DNA of 19,566 nt from Candidatus Thalassarchaeaceae archaeon. Its GTDB lineage: Archaea > Thermoplasmatota > Poseidoniia > Poseidoniales > Thalassarchaeaceae. The DNA is taken from assembly GCA_029250565.1 (NCBI GenBank), contig JAQXFA010000042.1, positions 1 to 19,566 on the forward strand. The letters are read 5' to 3'. Under the pieces are notes generated by a model that saw nothing but the letters and a program-made list of their open reading frames with translations, ran no database searches and was not told the origin of the DNA. Below, piece by piece: positions 1-8,400 of this stretch; the first letter of the stretch is position 1, and each line of letters starts with the position of its first letter. The position numbers were made by a program, and so were the translations under genes.

Positions 1-925
1 TAACGATTCCAAAAGCAATGAGTTGTACTGTTCTCCCACTGAATGTTCCTTTTTTTTTCTTTTTAACTAGTAGAGAACGAGCTAATGTGAGAAACGCCAA
101 AACAATCCAAGTTATCGCGCCCTGTAACACGAGTAGTATAATTTCAAGTCCACCGGGTGGGTTTGATAAATCCATATTTGTCGAATAAACACGTAAACCT
201 TCGGCAATTGCAAAGATAAAGAAGAAAACCATAGAGAACCATAATATCGATGAAACAAAGGCAGCATCAGCATTTTCTCTCATATCCCTCATTATTCGAT
301 TAAGATGTTGTTCTGCACCTAATCCTTTAGCCATCAAATAAATACCAATGAATAATGGCATCATACCAATTATGACACCCCCGTTTGGAAGAATCAATCC
401 AAGTCCAATCATTATTAGGAAAATTGAGAGGGGGACGAGTAGTTTCATCCTCCACTTTTCATCTTCAATTGCCTTTACGATGTAATAGTAAGTACCCTCA
501 ATCCCTTTTGATTGGCGAACAATAATTTTCTGAACATGGTCAATGTGTAGCCGTGATTGAATGATTGGAAGGATGCTCTCATCTTCTGCTCCATCAGTAA
601 CCATCACGCCTCGGTCGGGTTGAAATTTCTCAATCACTTCTTCCAGTTGCTTAGCAATCGCTCGGTCAGAACGAACTCCCACACGTTCATCGCCAGTAAG
701 AACTGCGATTTCAACTGCATCATTTGATTCGCCGCTTTCTTTCAACTGATCGTGAAGGTGGAGGGCCCCAAGAATTGCATTTGTGTCGCTCTCTTCTGGA
801 TCTGCAATCCCAAGCCGTAGTGCAGCGGTTAAAACCTCTTTACGACCAACTATTGGACCACGGATTCCAGCCTTCTTTCCTAGGTCATCATCACGGTCAA
901 CAGATAACACCAGAGTTCTCGTCAT
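1..925 (-). CDS. DUF373 family membrane protein (partial, C-terminus off the left edge)
   Basis: Reading from the ATG at 925 downwards gives an open frame of 308 codons that leaves the window with no stop. The N-terminus reads MTRTLVLSVDRDDDLGRKAG followed by IRGPIVGR, the hallmark opening of the archaeal DUF373/COG2237 membrane proteins, whose function is unknown. A soluble N-terminal domain of about 155 residues (with GDERVGVRSDR and VMVTDGAEDE) is followed by several hydrophobic segments: two close together around residues 163-200, one near 225-245 and one near 262-282. A basic stretch of lysines comes next, then a further hydrophobic stretch at the cut edge. A GGTGA Shine-Dalgarno site lies 6 bases before the ATG, which supports this start. 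The gene follows priL after 45 bases on the same strand, so the two are probably co-transcribed. The family call is firm; no biochemical role can be given. Confidence 0.9.
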   Translation of the reverse strand, partial: MTRTLVLSVDRDDDLGKKAGIRGPIVGRKEVLTAALRLGIADPEESDTNAILGALHLHDQLKESGESNDAVEIAVLTGDERVGVRSDRAIAKQLEEVIEKFQPDRGVMVTDGAEDESILPIIQSRLHIDHVQKIIVRQSKGIEGTYYYIVKAIEDEKWRMKLLVPLSIFLIMIGLGLILPNGGVIIGMMPLFIGIYLMAKGLGAEQHLNRIMRDMRENADAAFVSSILWFSMVFFFIFAIAEGLRVYSTNMDLSNPPGGLEIILLVLQGAITWIVLAFLTLARSLLVKKKKKGTFSGRTVQLIAFGIV

Positions 926-929
926 CCTT

Positions 930-940
930 GCTCACCTGAC
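930..940 (-). promoter_or_regulatory. Shine-Dalgarno site of the DUF373 gene
   Basis: On the minus strand the sequence before the ATG at 925 reads AGGTGAGCAAGG. The GGTGA core is the usual archaeal ribosome-binding sequence, 6 bases from the start codon. It fixes the start of a gene that is internal to a likely priL-DUF373 transcript. Confidence 0.6.
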
Positions 941-970
941 CTTTCCTGAAGTGGCTGGGGTGTTACCCCG

Positions 971-2281
971 CTATGAATCATTGTCTTCTTCTCCCCCTTT
1001 AGCACCATTGGTTTGACTGTTTTCTGTTGTTTGCGACTCTACTAATGGTTGTTCAGGAGGTGTATCGCGGGCCCTTCGGCGTTGTTGCGCACGTACATAT
1101 TTTAGAGGATGGGTCATCCATTCTAAGTTACAAAGTGAATCACTAATTGTGCCTTGTGAGACAGGGCATCTAGCATGTAATTTCAGTGTGTTACACTTCT
1201 CAGGTGTGTATTCACCTTCGTAAAGATGGCCTAATTGATACTTGGTAGTACCCTCATTATAGTCAGGAGCATTGACAAAAAATGAGGCGGCTTCATCAAT
1301 TGAGAGACCTAGGGCTCGACTCATATTTGCTAGGAACCGCCGTCCAGCGTGGTTGACATTTTCACCTTGGGCGAGGTCAGCAATTGCTGATGTCATGCAA
1401 GGTGGCCAATCGCCTTCATGAGCCGCAGTGACCTTGATTTCTTGGCCCTTACTATGTTGTAATTGCGCTACCATTTTGCCAACGGGGTCAGCAAATTTTG
1501 CTGCAAATTCATCATCCATTTTTTCCATGTTAATTTGACACCTTTCAACTAACACTTGGCGGATTCTTTCTTTCAAGAGGCGAGCTAAACGCTGCCTAGA
1601 GGTCTCGGCCTTGGTGGCACACATTGTTACCCAACCATCAGCGATTGGGCGGTTGACCATGCGCCAATAACTACCAGTAATTCGCGGTGAGAGTTCAATA
1701 AAATCAGCCATTGGGATTTCGTATGTGATTGTTGATGATTTAGCGGCGTGTATTGATACACCAGCCACTGATTGTACTTTAGTGCGGACATCGGAAAGAT
1801 ATGTGTGTGTAATCAACTCAAATGTTTGTTCATCAATAGCATCGCCTAGCAACTTGTCGGCTCTACTAGATTCGCCTTCCACCCAACGCTTCACTAGTCT
1901 TTCATCAAAAGATGCGCAAACCACTAACATAGCATAGTAAAATCCCAAACCTTCTACAATTTGACCATAGGGTTCATGGATATCATGTCTAGTAGTTGAA
2001 GAAACACCCTCTGTGAGATTAATGGATTCCAACATTCTGTGTACCCCACGAATTCTAATTGGTTCAACCCACTCACCATCAATCAATGTATCAAGGTCAA
2101 TATTATTGTCCGCTAAGAGAGATTTCAACCACTCCTCACCTTGTGGGAGAAAGGGGAATCGGGCCAGTAAACTGGGTGATTCGATGGTCGGGAAGCGGCG
2201 CGGTAGTGGCATGAGCGTACTGTGATGCTTCGCTCGGGTTCTTGAACTCTCAGTTTGACGGGGGGTTGGAGGGGGAGCCAT
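971..2281 (-). CDS. priL: DNA primase large subunit PriL
   Basis: Non-catalytic regulatory subunit of archaeal/eukaryotic-type primase, which works with PriS to lay down primers at replication forks. The C-terminal domain is diagnostic: PPC at residue 295, then NHAGRRF, LGLSIDEAASFF, APDYNEGTTKYQLGH, YTPEKC at 363, and cysteines 372 and 384 before HPLKYV. C295, C363, C372 and C384 are the four expected ligands of the 4Fe-4S cluster. The N-terminal core seems to begin at LLARFPFLP, so the first 23 residues from the ATG at 2281 (proline, serine and arginine rich) look dispensable; an ATG at 2212 (residue 24) is a good alternative start. The last 40 residues are polar and probably disordered. 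With the start at 2281 the initiation codon overlaps that of the divergent mptE gene. The DUF373 gene lies 45 bases downstream on the same strand. The catalytic subunit PriS is not in this window. Confidence 0.93.
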   Translation of the reverse strand: MAPPPTPRQTESSRTRAKHHSTLMPLPRRFPTIESPSLLARFPFLPQGEEWLKSLLADNNIDLDTLIDGEWVEPIRIRGVHRMLESINLTEGVSSTTRHDIHEPYGQIVEGLGFYYAMLVVCASFDERLVKRWVEGESSRADKLLGDAIDEQTFELITHTYLSDVRTKVQSVAGVSIHAAKSSTITYEIPMADFIELSPRITGSYWRMVNRPIADGWVTMCATKAETSRQRLARLLKERIRQVLVERCQINMEKMDDEFAAKFADPVGKMVAQLQHSKGQEIKVTAAHEGDWPPCMTSAIADLAQGENVNHAGRRFLANMSRALGLSIDEAASFFVNAPDYNEGTTKYQLGHLYEGEYTPEKCNTLKLHARCPVSQGTISDSLCNLEWMTHPLKYVRAQQRRRARDTPPEQPLVESQTTENSQTNGAKGGEEDNDS

Positions 2282-3011
2282 GCCGGCACAGCAGGAGACT
2301 AGTTTAGATGCAGTTAATGCAGCCTTAGTTAGTATCCAAGACGAGGTGCGGGTTGACTTTGGATGGGATTTGAAATCTGATCAACAATCTGCGATAGCTC
2401 TCCAACAATCATGTACTGATATTGATGCTGTTAAATGTGCTACTGAGCGATTGATTTCAACTCTTCAAGAGGCTGAAGAAATCGCTATTCTTGGCGCTGC
2501 AGTGGAACTCGATGACCTGCTTTTATTGGGTGATAAATGTCAATTTGTGGCGGCTGACGGAAGTGTCGGGGTGTTTGATGAATTACCACCCCAACTTGCA
2601 CAATCTGCTTGGAGTCGCTTAGTGTTGGTTGTATCAGATGGTGACGGGGGTGATGCAATGCAACGAGCGAGTCATCAGAAGATTCCGTTTGCCCTTCATG
2701 CACATGGAGACAACCAACAGGAATGGCAAGAACTACTCCCTGTTCTAAAACAAAATTGTCCGACTCTAATCCTTACTCATCAGTGCCCCCAACCAATTGA
2801 AGGGATGTACAATCCAGGTGGCTTCACCGATGGTGATAGAGCCGCATGTATAGTAGCTGCATGTGGGATTCCAAATAACAAAATTAGACTAATTGGTTTT
2901 CGAAGTGATAAGATAGGGCGATGGACAGGTGTTACTGACCCAGTGCGCAAACTGCGGAAACTGAAATGGATGGATGCTGTTCTCGACATCTTGAGGGGGA
3001 CGTCTTTTTGA
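2280..3011 (+). CDS. mptE: 6-hydroxymethyl-7,8-dihydropterin pyrophosphokinase, MptE-like (COG1634)
   Basis: Predicted to transfer pyrophosphate from ATP to 6-hydroxymethyl-dihydropterin in archaeal folate or methanopterin synthesis. The archaeal enzyme is unrelated to bacterial FolK and belongs to the COG1634/MptE group. Visible motifs in the expected order are AADGS near residue 93, VVSDGDGG with D120, HAHGDN at 140-145 and GGFTDGDRA from residue 180, followed by IRLIGF. The length of 243 residues suits the family. The start has a purine-rich GGAGGGGGAG just upstream and overlaps by two bases the possible start codon of the divergent priL. The stop overlaps the start of the next gene (TGATG), indicating translational coupling. 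Whether the product serves tetrahydrofolate or a methanopterin-like cofactor cannot be told from here. Confidence 0.85.
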   Translation: MPAQQETSLDAVNAALVSIQDEVRVDFGWDLKSDQQSAIALQQSCTDIDAVKCATERLISTLQEAEEIAILGAAVELDDLLLLGDKCQFVAADGSVGVFDELPPQLAQSAWSRLVLVVSDGDGGDAMQRASHQKIPFALHAHGDNQQEWQELLPVLKQNCPTLILTHQCPQPIEGMYNPGGFTDGDRAACIVAACGIPNNKIRLIGFRSDKIGRWTGVTDPVRKLRKLKWMDAVLDILRGTSF

Positions 3012-3964
3012 TGCAAAAAAGAAAGAAAAAAGTTGATCCAGAGGCCCCTATTAGGCCTTGGGCAGCAATTGTCACTTGGTTAATGTTAAACCTAATTTGG
3101 ATGAGTTTCTCACCAATGGCAACCCCACATCCCGTACTCTCAGAAGAAGGTGGACACAGGGAATATTACGAAATGACAGCCCCCGATGTTCTTGGTGCTG
3201 AACTCCCCTTTGAGATTGATTGTAAATTCGGAACTACTTATTCAGAACACTCTAACATTACTGCTTCATGGGAATTATGGGAAGTAGGTGTAAAAGAAAG
3301 AGTAGATTCTGGTGAGTTTGATGATCCTACCGCACCCCTTTCAGGACCTACTAGAATGTGGTCAGGTGGTTTGAATGAAAACTGTGGTGATTCAGAAGGC
3401 ACTATTTCACCTGGTGAATACGTTTTGGAATTTCGTTTCTATTCTGCCAATGGCACTAGAATTACTTGGGATGAAGCTGGGCGAATTGTGGATGGTGAGT
3501 TCACCATGCGATATTGGATTTATTCACCTCATCAGACAACTGGATACATAATTGCTAATGTGCTTGGAATTCTGATTCTAGTAACTGATCAAGCAGTTAG
3601 GAGAACGAGAAGACGAAAACAGTTGATGAAGAAAAAACTGCCACTCCACAAACAGCGTCACAAAGAAGAATGGGAATCTCTCAAAGAGGAGATGGAAAGC
3701 GATGGAGGGGCAACTGTTGAATCATTCCAAATTGAATTGGGCACAACTTCTGAATCTGAAAGAGATGAAATGCGAAAGCGCTTTGAAGAATCCACTGAGG
3801 ATGAGTTGGATGATAGTGAAATCCCTGAATCTGAAGTAACCCAATCTGATGATCAACTAGGTCGAGGTTCTGTTGCCGGGCTTGAAGGAAAGGCAAAGGT
3901 TAGCAAAGACATTCAAACCGTTGGAGATTTGTGGAAGCGAATGGAAGATGGTGACGAATTCTGA
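3011..3964 (+). CDS. Two-TM membrane protein of unknown function with acidic cytoplasmic tail
   Basis: I do not recognise the family. I take the ATG at 3011 as the start because it overlaps the mptE stop (TGATG); an ATG at 2966 in the same frame would lie inside mptE. The protein of 317 residues starts with a basic stretch (MQKRKKKVD). It has a membrane segment at about 15-35, then an ectodomain of about 145 residues with two cysteines (in EIDCKF and ENCGD) that could form a disulfide. The ectodomain looks like a beta-sandwich (PGEYVLEFRFYSANGT). A second membrane segment lies at about 178-198. After it come a very basic patch (RRTRRRKQLMKKK) and a long charged tail rich in glutamate, aspartate and serine, likely coiled coil then disorder. 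The layout suggests an extracellular or pseudoperiplasmic sensing or binding domain held by two helices. Coupling to mptE may reflect only tight packing. Confidence 0.8.
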   Translation: MQKRKKKVDPEAPIRPWAAIVTWLMLNLIWMSFSPMATPHPVLSEEGGHREYYEMTAPDVLGAELPFEIDCKFGTTYSEHSNITASWELWEVGVKERVDSGEFDDPTAPLSGPTRMWSGGLNENCGDSEGTISPGEYVLEFRFYSANGTRITWDEAGRIVDGEFTMRYWIYSPHQTTGYIIANVLGILILVTDQAVRRTRRRKQLMKKKLPLHKQRHKEEWESLKEEMESDGGATVESFQIELGTTSESERDEMRKRFEESTEDELDDSEIPESEVTQSDDQLGRGSVAGLEGKAKVSKDIQTVGDLWKRMEDGDEF

Positions 3965-3991
3965 TGTCAAATCTATAAAGAACACAGATAC

Positions 3992-5065
3992 TTAATCTCT
4001 GAATAATGGGCGATAGGGCTCCCGCTTGCGAGTAGTTGAATACCAAACACCTTTCAAAACCTGCTTAGAAAATCTCAACCACGAACCAATAGTACGGAAT
4101 GGGTGGATGATGAATCTCAATGGATTGCCCCAGCCTTGAATTGGATATTTCAATTGGCCTAGCATTCCTTCTGGTATTTTCTCATCAATCCCATATTTCT
4201 CTGGGCGCTTGTCGGGAGGCATGTAATATGTTCCAAATATGATATCCCACAATGGAAGGAATCCCGAGTAATTGGAACAGTGGGCCTCCTTTTCGTTAGC
4301 ATGATGCCAATGATGAAATTCAGGTGTTGGGATCAGACGGTGTAACGGACGCAGTTTCCAACCTACATTGGCGTGTAGGAATAAACCCGTGACGATTTGA
4401 AGTAGAGCTAGGATACCACTTGTCTCAGCACTAAATCCTGCGAAGACCAAGAAGAAGAAACCAGGTCCGACTAAAGCGAAATCCATGGGATGAATTCGAA
4501 ATCCACTAATCCAATCCATGTGTTCAGGAGAATGGTGAATTGCATGGAATTTCCACAATTCAGGAACTTCGTGGTACCAACGATGCGCCCAATAACCAAA
4601 GAAATCGAATAGGATGAAGGCAACAATTGGTTGTATATATCCTGGTATCATTTCGACTATCCCGAAATAACTTACGATGAGACCGAGTACCCAAGTGAAT
4701 GAGAAAAAGCTAATGATAACTGCAAAAATAATGCCGAATATATTGAGGAATGGCTGTGAAAGTGCATACGCTACATCCAGTTTCCACTTAGGACGGCGGA
4801 CCTTCTGCCCTTTGTGCCGGGGAAACAATTTTTCCATAGGGACGACAAGAATGAACAATACAGTGACTACTATTAATGATTCAAATTGATAATACCAAAG
4901 TGAAAAACCAACAATCGAAAGTACCACAATTCTTCCAATTAGGACCCAATACCATGCGGGTGAATCCTGAGAATCTAGATAATCAGAATATGATTGGCCA
5001 TCTTTTAGAATAACTGGGTGCACATTCTCTAATAGAGTGGGGAGATTGGTTTTGTCTGAATCCAA
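3992..5065 (-). CDS. Sterol desaturase / fatty acid hydroxylase family membrane enzyme
   Basis: Integral membrane di-iron oxygenase of the fatty acid hydroxylase superfamily (PF04116 type). The histidine clusters that bind the two irons are visible: HRWYH at residues 161-165, HAIHH at 174-178, H231 in LHANVGWK, and HHWHH at 251-255. Several hydrophobic helices precede and surround them (about 40-75, 100-140 and 145-160, with more at 195-230). The length of 357 residues is typical. Members hydroxylate or desaturate lipids using O2; the substrate cannot be read from sequence, and in an archaeon isoprenoid lipids or carotenoid-like molecules are possible. The start is TTG at 5065, preceded by GGTGAT; an in-frame TGA lies just upstream and the next methionine is at about residue 77, so TTG is the best start. 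It converges with the upstream-coordinate membrane protein, leaving a 27-base gap. Confidence 0.88.
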   Translation of the reverse strand: MDSDKTNLPTLLENVHPVILKDGQSYSDYLDSQDSPAWYWVLIGRIVVLSIVGFSLWYYQFESLIVVTVLFILVVPMEKLFPRHKGQKVRRPKWKLDVAYALSQPFLNIFGIIFAVIISFFSFTWVLGLIVSYFGIVEMIPGYIQPIVAFILFDFFGYWAHRWYHEVPELWKFHAIHHSPEHMDWISGFRIHPMDFALVGPGFFFLVFAGFSAETSGILALLQIVTGLFLHANVGWKLRPLHRLIPTPEFHHWHHANEKEAHCSNYSGFLPLWDIIFGTYYMPPDKRPEKYGIDEKIPEGMLGQLKYPIQGWGNPLRFIIHPFRTIGSWLRFSKQVLKGVWYSTTRKREPYRPLFRD

Positions 5066-5068
5066 TAT

Positions 5069-5074
5069 ATCACC
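5069..5074 (-). promoter_or_regulatory. Shine-Dalgarno site deciding a TTG start
   Basis: The minus strand reads TTTTAGGTGATATATTG, with the TTG start of the hydroxylase gene at 5065. The GGTGAT motif sits about 3 to 4 bases from the start codon. This spacing is short but the motif is the archaeal consensus, and no other start codon is available in frame. Confidence 0.5.
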
Positions 5075-5159
5075 TAAAATTCAAAGAATTAGTAATTCGA
5101 TGATAATCTAATATTTTAACTCATTACACTTATGATTAATCATTATTTAGAATGAAAAA

Positions 5160-5306
5160 CAATGTGGGCGCATCCGCCGCTCTGACCGATGAAGAACGAA
5201 GATCAGTACAAAGCGGCGGAGTCCCGGGCTGAATGAGGACTGTGGTGACCAACACAATCCAGGCCAAAACAACGTTGAACACGGTGAACACTGAATGCGC
5301 CACCTC
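5160..5306 (-). ncRNA. Candidate compact structured RNA (class unknown)
   Basis: The 340 bases between the polC stop and the hydroxylase start hold a block more GC-rich than its surroundings, with nested complementarity. A closing stem pairs GTGGGCGCAT (5164-5173) with ATGCGCCAC (5295-5303), with one bulged G. Directly inside it, a 9-bp perfect stem pairs TCCGCCGCT with AGCGGCGGA. Then come AGTCC/GGACT and a small GTG/CAC hairpin, so the shape is a multi-branch junction. I favour the minus strand: a run of five T follows the closing stem there (A5 at 5155-5159 on plus), and a TTTATTT box lies about 26 bases before a start near 5319. The plus strand lacks a T-run. It could be an independent small RNA or the leader of the hydroxylase gene about 95 bases downstream. 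It does not fit tRNA, 5S rRNA, SRP RNA or RNase P RNA signatures that I can check by eye. Confidence 0.5.
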
Positions 5307-5341
5307 GTGTCTTGACCATACTAGGAATCAACCTATTCGGC

Positions 5342-5348
5342 AAATAAA
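5342..5348 (-). promoter_or_regulatory. TATA-like box for the candidate small RNA
   Basis: Minus-strand TTTATTT inside an AT-rich stretch. Archaeal transcription usually starts about 25 bases downstream of the box centre, which here falls about 12-15 bases before the closing stem of the candidate RNA. Weak evidence on its own. Confidence 0.3.
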
Positions 5349-5405
5349 CATAATGCCGGATTGATTCATTGATATTGACATATTCACCGGATTAAGGAAA
5401 CTTCA

Positions 5406-8400
5406 TCAGAAAAAGTCGTCTAATGTGTACACCTTTACGCGGTCATTCTTGAATAAACTATCAAGTGAATCTGCTAATACCGCATACTTTTGTTGAGTAT
5501 AGTTTGATGTCCCAAACGTTTCCATTACGTGATTTGCCACTTTGACATATTTTCTCACAGCCCCTTCTGACACCGTCATGATGAGGTTGCCACCACACAG
5601 CATTGGGCCTTCGCTTCGAGTAATTGCTGCAGTGCCTGTAGTCGCTTTTACGGGTTTAATGCATTTACCTGACAGTGGCGCCCTGCGGAATTTTTCCCCA
5701 CACCGACCACACCTGAATTTTTGACGAGTGAAAGCCAATAAATTGCCTCTCAAGTCTGGGAAGAAATGGGATTCAACAACAGATGAAGCAACCTTCTCCA
5801 CATTAACGGAGCGTAGTCTCTGGGCCAAGGAAATTTGTGCATTCATTTTGTCAACCATGGTCTCAAGAATCTTGTAAGCCGAATTAGATGGGCCTGCGTC
5901 TAATGATGTTAGATCGTGAGTATATCCATATCCTCGAAGTGCACCAATTGTTCCAATTCTCTTTTCTACGAAATCCATGATGTCAGTTACTTCTTTTGGA
6001 TGTGGCATTTTGGTAGTTGCTTCATAAAATTCACGTGGATAGAACCAGGCGGAATCAACATTCAAGGCTTCCTTATCCAACTCTGCTGGATTCAAGCGTG
6101 TAGTAAGAACAAGAGGAGCATCCATTCTACCACCTCTATTAGCAGGTAGTATTTGTTTAGAGAAATTTAGTAATCCATCGAGTAACAACATAATACAATC
6201 TTCATCACCATCACAATTCCTACGCTTGGCAGCATGGAAAAGTGTGTGTGCATATCCACCTGATGCATCAGTAAATCCAATTATTCTACACAGCACACCA
6301 CCAGATGTGTGGGGTGCTAAAGCAATCCCCATCTGTCCTACAAGCTCTTCCACTTCTTTAACGTTGTAATGTGGCTCCATTTTGTAAAATCTAATTAGTA
6401 AATCATCAATGAAATTACAGGTGTTCAATAGATGGTCAATACCTTTCGTGCTAGGTATGAAATCTTGAGGGAATAACTCAACAACTTGCGTGTCTGATTC
6501 CAATGGATTACCATCCACATCTAAACCATAACCTAGTTCCACCAAGCGTTGCCAAGAAGTTCCTATCTCACAAGGTCGGAAATGGGTTACTGGAATGTCG
6601 GACATATCGAACCGCACTGTCCCGTCGCGAAACACCGGTAAATTGTGACGTGCACGTAATATTCCCTTCTCAAGAGGTTCTGGTGTTTGAGTTTTGGAGG
6701 TTAAAACCTTCACACATTTCACCTTTGGAATTTTGTCAATACCCAATTCTTCGATTTTGGATTCAAGAATATTTGTTAATGGGACCGTTTGAAATTCTCC
6801 TTGTCGACGGCTATTCGAATTTGACGATTTAATTGCTAAAGTTCTACCATTACAGGTTGATGCGAAATCGTCTGCATCAAGGCGGTGGTGACATCTTGTA
6901 AATGGTGAAGCACGCCCGCATTTGGTACATTCACGCGGCCCCATTGAGATTCTTAGGTTGCCTCTACTCGAGGCTACTGTGAGCAAACGCTGGGGACCAC
7001 CTTGAGTACCCACTGGGAATAATGAATGGACTGAGGTTTTCATCAATCTGGCAGCCGCCTTTTCGGGGCGAGCCATTCTCGCTCCAATGCGGACTGGTGT
7101 GTTGTGCTCCCATCTCACTTCACTACATTCTCTAATGATGTGAAGTATACCATCAACTGCATTATCATCAAGTAATTTCTGTGCAGCAATGAGGCGGTCT
7201 GGGTCTGTCGTACCTTCATCGATGACCGTTGCTGCTGCGTCATCTCCTGCTTTATCTGTGGCAGCAATTCCTTCCCCTCTTTGACGAGCCGCGGTTTTAG
7301 CCTGAATGCTCACTTTTTCTCTTTTTGCTTCAAGAATATTATGGCGCTCTGATTCTACTTTGAGAATTTTAAGAGCGCCTTCAAGTCGCTGCAAACGATC
7401 CTCGAAATGAGGTAACATCTCTACCCTCTTCGTAATCTTTTCATTTTGTACTTTCAATCCCAAACCGTCTAACATCCCTTCCCAACTAGATGTAACAATA
7501 ATGTCATCACCATCATGATGATGAGGTAATCCTAGTAACATAATAGATGTCTTTAACATACCGTGTTGAAGATGTAAATCTCCACACCGATAAGATGCGT
7601 TGAGGGGAGCGGGGATATCTATCTTATTTCCTGGTGTGGTGTTATCTTCACCATCTTGGTGCCAATTTTTTGCACCACCTTTCAATCTCATCCAATGAAT
7701 CGATGTTGAATCATTATTCCATGAATCCTGCCTAGATTCTTCGGCAGGAAATATCTCTGCCTCCTGAATAATTGAATGTAATACTGCAAGCCACTCTATT
7801 GGTAAATCCAACCAATTTAAATTCCAAGGCGGAGGAATTGCGCAGTTGAATTGGTGACTAATTCTAAGTGCTGAATTCCAATCAAGCGGCATTGTTTGCA
7901 AATGCTTAGTCCAAGATTTCTTCAAGTGAAAATTTTCCATATCATCATTAGAAATCATTCCTGGGATACCATCAGGAAGTTGAGATCTGTCAATGTCAAG
8001 AGCCTTAACAAAATTTGACAAAGACTTCTCATCATCTAATGCCTCAATAAGTTCAGCTGCCCACCAATCACGATTATATGCCGATGGAATGAGATTCTTA
8101 TTGTTCTCAAGAAACTCACCGAATCCCAACATTATTTCTCCATTATCCCATATTGAAAGGACGTCATCATCAATTTCACTCCATTTTGACAATACATCCA
8201 CTCTACCAAAGCGGCCATCTTTGAGAATTACAGTTGGGCCCTGTAATGAATCACATGGAGTGACTGCACATGCTTTTCCAGGCCTTTCAATCTTCAATTG
8301 GGTGCCAACAGCAATGAATTCACCCATCGCATGCATAGTAACCGGTGACAGTGCCCCCGCTGCCAACCCTGTTGCTCTAGTTCTTCCATATCTTAGACGG

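Noticed and set aside
5160..5306. 5S rRNA or box C/D RNA at the small structured locus
   Set aside because: The length of about 145 nt is near 5S, but the conserved 5S loop sequences are missing; a GATGAAG and a CTGA occur, but without the two-box arrangement of a C/D guide.
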